NCBI RefSeq assembly: GCF_000612625.1 | Contig: NZ_CCAS010000036.1 | Span: forward strand, 1 to 43,929 | Direction: 5' to 3' | DNA from: Neobacillus jeddahensis | Lineage (GTDB): Bacteria > Bacillota > Bacilli > Bacillales > Cytobacillaceae | Length of the DNA: 43,929 bases | Shown here: positions 41,864 to 43,929 of the stretch, one piece after another | Layout: every line of letters starts with the position of its first letter | Numbering within the stretch: position 1 is the first letter of the stretch | The notes under the pieces: model-generated | The model's input: the letters and a program-made list of their open reading frames with translations, nothing else | Database searches by the model: none | What the model was told of the DNA's origin: nothing | Position numbers and translations under genes: made by a program

Positions 41864-41950
41864 TTAATAAACCCAAGAAGCCCCAACAATTATCAATAGG
41901 ATGAAAAGGACTACAATTAGAGCAAATCCTGCTCCATATCCTGCACTCAT
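41864..41950 (-). CDS. YjcZ-like sporulation microprotein 2
   Basis: 28 aa: MSAGYGAG then hydrophobic FALIVVLFILLIIVGASW and VY. Closely related to the neighbouring copy at 41735-41827; the pair is a tandem duplication. AGGAGGT lies 6 nt before the ATG. Upstream gene of the pair. No sporulation sigma-factor promoter could be assigned with confidence. Confidence 0.82.
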   Translation of the reverse strand: MSAGYGAGFALIVVLFILLIIVGASWVY

Positions 41951-42087
41951 CGTAATACCTCCTTTTTCATTTGCTAAGATATACTATTCACGAAGGTTTC
42001 ATTTCGTTTAGGCACTTAGCTTATTTTTTATGGAAAAGTCCGAAAGACATTTTTTGAAATTTCTATATATGCTCACATCTTTTATTT

Positions 42088-42115
42088 TTGCAGTGGTCAC
42101 CATTTATGTTATAGT
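42088..42115 (+). promoter_or_regulatory. Sigma-A promoter of prsA
   Basis: TTGCAG (42088-42093), 16-bp spacer, TATAGT (42110-42115), with an extended -10 TG two bases before. Start of prsA is 55 bp further. Confidence 0.65.
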
Positions 42116-42170
42116 AAACATTGTGGACAAACAGACCCACAAGAATTTAACTGTTTAGGAGAGATTCATC

Positions 42171-43049
42171 ATGAAAAAATGGATATTGGCCCTTTCATTA
42201 GCTGGCGGGGTACTTGCATTAAGTGCATGTAATCAAAGTGGTTCTGATACAGTAGCAGAAAGCTCTGTTGGAGATGTGACACAAGAAGACCTTTACAATA
42301 CAATGAAGGACAAGTATGGAAATCAAGCCCTTCAGCAACTTGTTTATGAGAAGGTTCTTTCCAAGAAATACAAAATTACCGATGAAGAATTAGATGCAAA
42401 AGTGAATGAATTAAAAGAACAGCTTGGTTCCAACTTCGAATCAACACTTGCTCAATATGGCTATGCCAGTGAAGCGGATTTAAAGAAGACAATGAAGCTT
42501 GGAATGATGCAAGAAAAAGCAGCGTTAAAAGATGTTAAAGTAACTGATAAAGAATTAAAGGATTACTACGACAGTTATCAACCTGAAATAAAGGCTCGGC
42601 ATATTCTTGTTGCTGATGAGGCAAAGGCAAAAGAAGTAAAGGCTAAATTGGATGGCGGGGCAAAATTCGAAGATGTGGCAAAAGAATATTCAACAGATAC
42701 TGCTTCCGCACAAAATGGTGGCGATTTAGGCACCATCAACAATACCAATAAAGGACAATATGATGCAGATTTTATTAAAGCTGCCTATGCCCTTAAAGCT
42801 AACGAAATTAGTGCGCCTGTTAAAACACAATTCGGTTATCATATTATTCAAGTGACAGAGAAAAAAGAGAAAAAATCTTTTGATGACATGAAGAAAGACC
42901 TTGAGTATGAAGTTAAATCTTCAAAATTAACAAGTGAAGAAATCAATAAAGCAATGGAACGTGAATTAAAAGCAGCAAAAGTAAAGGTAAACGATAAAGA
43001 CTTAAAGGACGCTCTTACCACTACCACTGATACAGCTGCACAAGAATAA
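42171..43049 (+). CDS. prsA: Post-translocation foldase lipoprotein PrsA
   Basis: 292 aa. Lipoprotein signal peptide with lipobox LSAC and lipidated Cys20; anchored on the outer face of the membrane. It folds secreted proteins, including penicillin-binding proteins. The parvulin-type peptidyl-prolyl isomerase domain spans about residues 138-228 (ARHILVADE, FEDVAKEYSTD, GGDLG, FGYHIIQV). Flanking helical chaperone parts are lysine/glutamate rich. AGGAGAG lies upstream of the ATG. A sigma-A-type promoter and a strong terminator make it monocistronic. Confidence 0.95.
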   Translation: MKKWILALSLAGGVLALSACNQSGSDTVAESSVGDVTQEDLYNTMKDKYGNQALQQLVYEKVLSKKYKITDEELDAKVNELKEQLGSNFESTLAQYGYASEADLKKTMKLGMMQEKAALKDVKVTDKELKDYYDSYQPEIKARHILVADEAKAKEVKAKLDGGAKFEDVAKEYSTDTASAQNGGDLGTINNTNKGQYDADFIKAAYALKANEISAPVKTQFGYHIIQVTEKKEKKSFDDMKKDLEYEVKSSKLTSEEINKAMERELKAAKVKVNDKDLKDALTTTTDTAAQE

Positions 43050-43054
43050 TAAAG

Positions 43055-43089
43055 AAGAGGAAACACTACTTGAGTGTTTCCTCTTTTCT
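43055..43089. terminator. Terminator of prsA, shared with yhaL
   Basis: Perfect 13-bp arms AAGAGGAAACACT (43055-43067) and AGTGTTTCCTCTT (43073-43085), 5-nt loop, then TTCTT. The convergent yhaL ends at its edge. Confidence 0.88.
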
Positions 43090-43277
43090 TATTCCCCTGT
43101 CGCCTTAAGGTCTTCACGCATTTCCTTCTCACGTTCAAGGCGTTTTATATAGATTTCCCCTTCTTGCTCAATATTTTCCAATTCCACTTGTCGCTCTTCA
43201 CGTCCCGTTTTTATCGCCATCAGAGCACTAATTACTATGCCAACCACAACTGCATAAATCCAAATAGGTATCGTCAA
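43089..43277 (-). CDS. yhaL: Sporulation protein YhaL
   Basis: 62 aa: one N-terminal membrane helix (about residues 4-22) and a charged helical cytoplasmic tail (REERQVELENIEQEGEIYIK). Sequence type and place next to prsA match B. subtilis YhaL, a small sporulation protein of unknown mechanism. Start is TTG 43277 with GAAGGGAGC 8 nt upstream. B. subtilis yhaM lies upstream on the same strand; here an IS element follows instead. Confidence 0.82.
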   Translation of the reverse strand: MTIPIWIYAVVVGIVISALMAIKTGREERQVELENIEQEGEIYIKRLEREKEMREDLKATGE

Positions 43278-43360
43278 TTTCGGTTGCTCCCTTCACTAGT
43301 GGTTGTCCACTTGTTAATACAACATATTCGAGATTCTTAAAATTATTCAACCTAATGCAA

Positions 43361-43385
43361 AAAAAATAACCCTTAATGGGTTATT
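43361..43385 (-). terminator. Orphan minus-strand terminator next to the IS
   Basis: Minus-strand arms AATAACCC and GGGTTATT, 5-nt loop, followed by a T-run (six or more). It should serve a minus-strand gene further right (yhaM by synteny), from which the IS element now separates it. Confidence 0.7.
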
Positions 43386-43387
43386 TC

Positions 43388-43431
43388 AGACTGTCGACAA
43401 ACTCGAAAATTTTCGAGTTTGTCGACAGTCT
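43388..43431. repeat. 44-bp perfect palindrome at the IS end
   Basis: Arm AGACTGTCGACAAACTCGAA continuing AA, then its exact complement, followed by TTTTTC. Probably contains the left terminal inverted repeat of the IS1182-type element and also acts as a terminator shielding the transposase from outside transcription. Confidence 0.8.
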
Positions 43432-43483
43432 TTTTCTTTTAGAATAGAAATAAGTAAATAGTATAAGATAAATACTTTTCGAG

Positions 43484-43929
43484 GTGACGTACCATGATGA
43501 CGAGAAACAATCAAATGATCGTGGACAATTAGAAATGCTGACAATTGATCAATTAGTTCCTGAAGATCATTTAGTGCGGAAGATAGAGTCTGCCATTGAT
43601 TTTTCGTTCATCTATCCCTTGGTTGAAAACCTATATTCAGGGATCGGCCGTCCAAGTATCGACCCCGTAATTTTGTTTAAGATGGTCTTCATACAATACA
43701 TCTTCGGCATACGTTCCATCCGCCAAACCATAAAAGAAATGTCCATTTCTATTGCAATGTACGGAAAGCAAAAACCATCAAAAGCTTATACAACGTCATA
43801 TTTGGGAAGCTTACTTAGAAGAGGCAGAACATCTACGTCATCACGATGAAATCAAACAGATATATGCGAAACGCAAAGAGACGGTCGAACGTGTTTTTGC
43901 AGATGCGAAAGAAAAGCATGGTATGCGTT
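43484..43929 (+). pseudogene. IS1182-family transposase, internal deletion and frameshift
   Basis: The N-terminal part (43484 to about 43738) reads QLEMLTIDQLVPEDHLVRKI, SAIDFSFIYPLVENLYS, GRPSIDPVILFKMVFIQYIF and GIRSIRQTIKE, typical of IS1182 transposases. From about 43737 the family's C-terminal part follows in the +1 frame: CPFLLQCTESKNHQKLIQRH, IWEAYLEEAEHLRHH, then KRKETVERVFADAKEKHGMR to the window end. The middle with the catalytic DDE core is missing, so no active enzyme can be made. The expected ATG ATG start at 43494 is out of frame with the rest, hinting at a second frameshift. Confidence 0.85.

Larger units (their letters stand above)
43388..43929 (+). mobile_element. IS1182-family insertion sequence, internally deleted, right end outside window
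   Basis: Starts at the 44-bp palindrome and contains a decayed transposase gene. The element continues beyond position 43929. Inserted between the yhaL region and what is probably yhaM. The right terminal repeat and any target duplication are not visible. Confidence 0.75.

Noticed and set aside
1..43929. CRISPR array, prophage, restriction-modification, toxin-antitoxin or biosynthetic cluster
   Set aside because: No repeat-spacer pattern, phage structural genes, nuclease-methylase pairs, toxin-antitoxin pairs or NRPS/PKS-type genes were seen; the only clear mobile DNA is the IS remnant at the right edge.

Overview
The window is chromosomal DNA of a low-GC, endospore-forming Bacillaceae bacterium related to Bacillus subtilis but not that species. 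Evidence: a complete gerP spore-coat operon, small sporulation proteins (YhaL, two YjcZ-like microproteins), ComK, ScoC/Hpr, PrsA, EcsABC, AddAB, TTG/GTG starts with strong AGGAGG-type ribosome sites, and a gene order that follows the B. subtilis yhaL-to-asnO segment (in opposite orientation) with local losses and insertions. No tRNA, rRNA or CRISPR array was seen.

Layout. 1-4.3 kb: asnO, yisN, yisL, yisK. 4.3-6.4 kb: gerPA-F behind a good sigma-K-type promoter. 6.4-13.7 kb: addB-addA, directly convergent with gerPF (the sbcD/sbcC genes found here in B. subtilis are missing). 13.9-16.1 kb: a likely operon of an LCP-family wall-polymer ligase, a TVP38-family membrane protein (yhjE) and signal peptidase sipV. 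16.3-17.7 kb: yhjD, comK and, divergent from comK, the IDEAL-domain gene yhzC. 17.8-22.9 kb: a Ste24-like M48 protease (yhfN), a branched-chain amino-acid exporter pair azlCD bracketed by two copies of a 41-bp dispersed repeat, an enoyl-CoA hydratase and the acyl-CoA ligase lcfB with a FadR operator. 23.0-27.2 kb: yhfI-lplJ and the large YhgE/Pip membrane protein. 27.3-31.7 kb: hemE-hemH-hemY haem genes and the divergent haem monooxygenase hmoB. 31.8-35.2 kb: a permease of unknown substrate, a PAP2 phosphatase, and the M20 amidohydrolase yhaA. 35.2-39.0 kb: ecsA-ecsB, ecsC, an approximately 590-bp non-coding stretch with degenerate repeats, then hit. 39.0-43.3 kb: trpP with a TRAP-type leader, small membrane proteins, scoC, yhaI, two YjcZ-like microproteins, prsA and yhaL. 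43.4 kb to the end: an IS1182-type element whose transposase gene has lost its middle.

Functional themes: protein export and folding (sipV, prsA, ecsAB), spore formation and germination (gerP, asnO, yhaL, YjcZ-like), competence and transition-state control (comK, scoC), DNA break repair (addAB), haem synthesis and breakdown, fatty-acid and lipoate metabolism.

Most genes are recognised housekeeping or sporulation genes; I see no clear new multi-gene system. The most interesting unexplained pieces are non-coding: three inverted repeats in the yhgE control region with no adjacent regulator gene, a triplicated 21-bp stop-codon unit at the end of yhgE, degenerate tandem units plus an orphan terminator between ecsA and hit, the TRAP-type triplet array on trpP, and the repeat-flanked azlCD pair.
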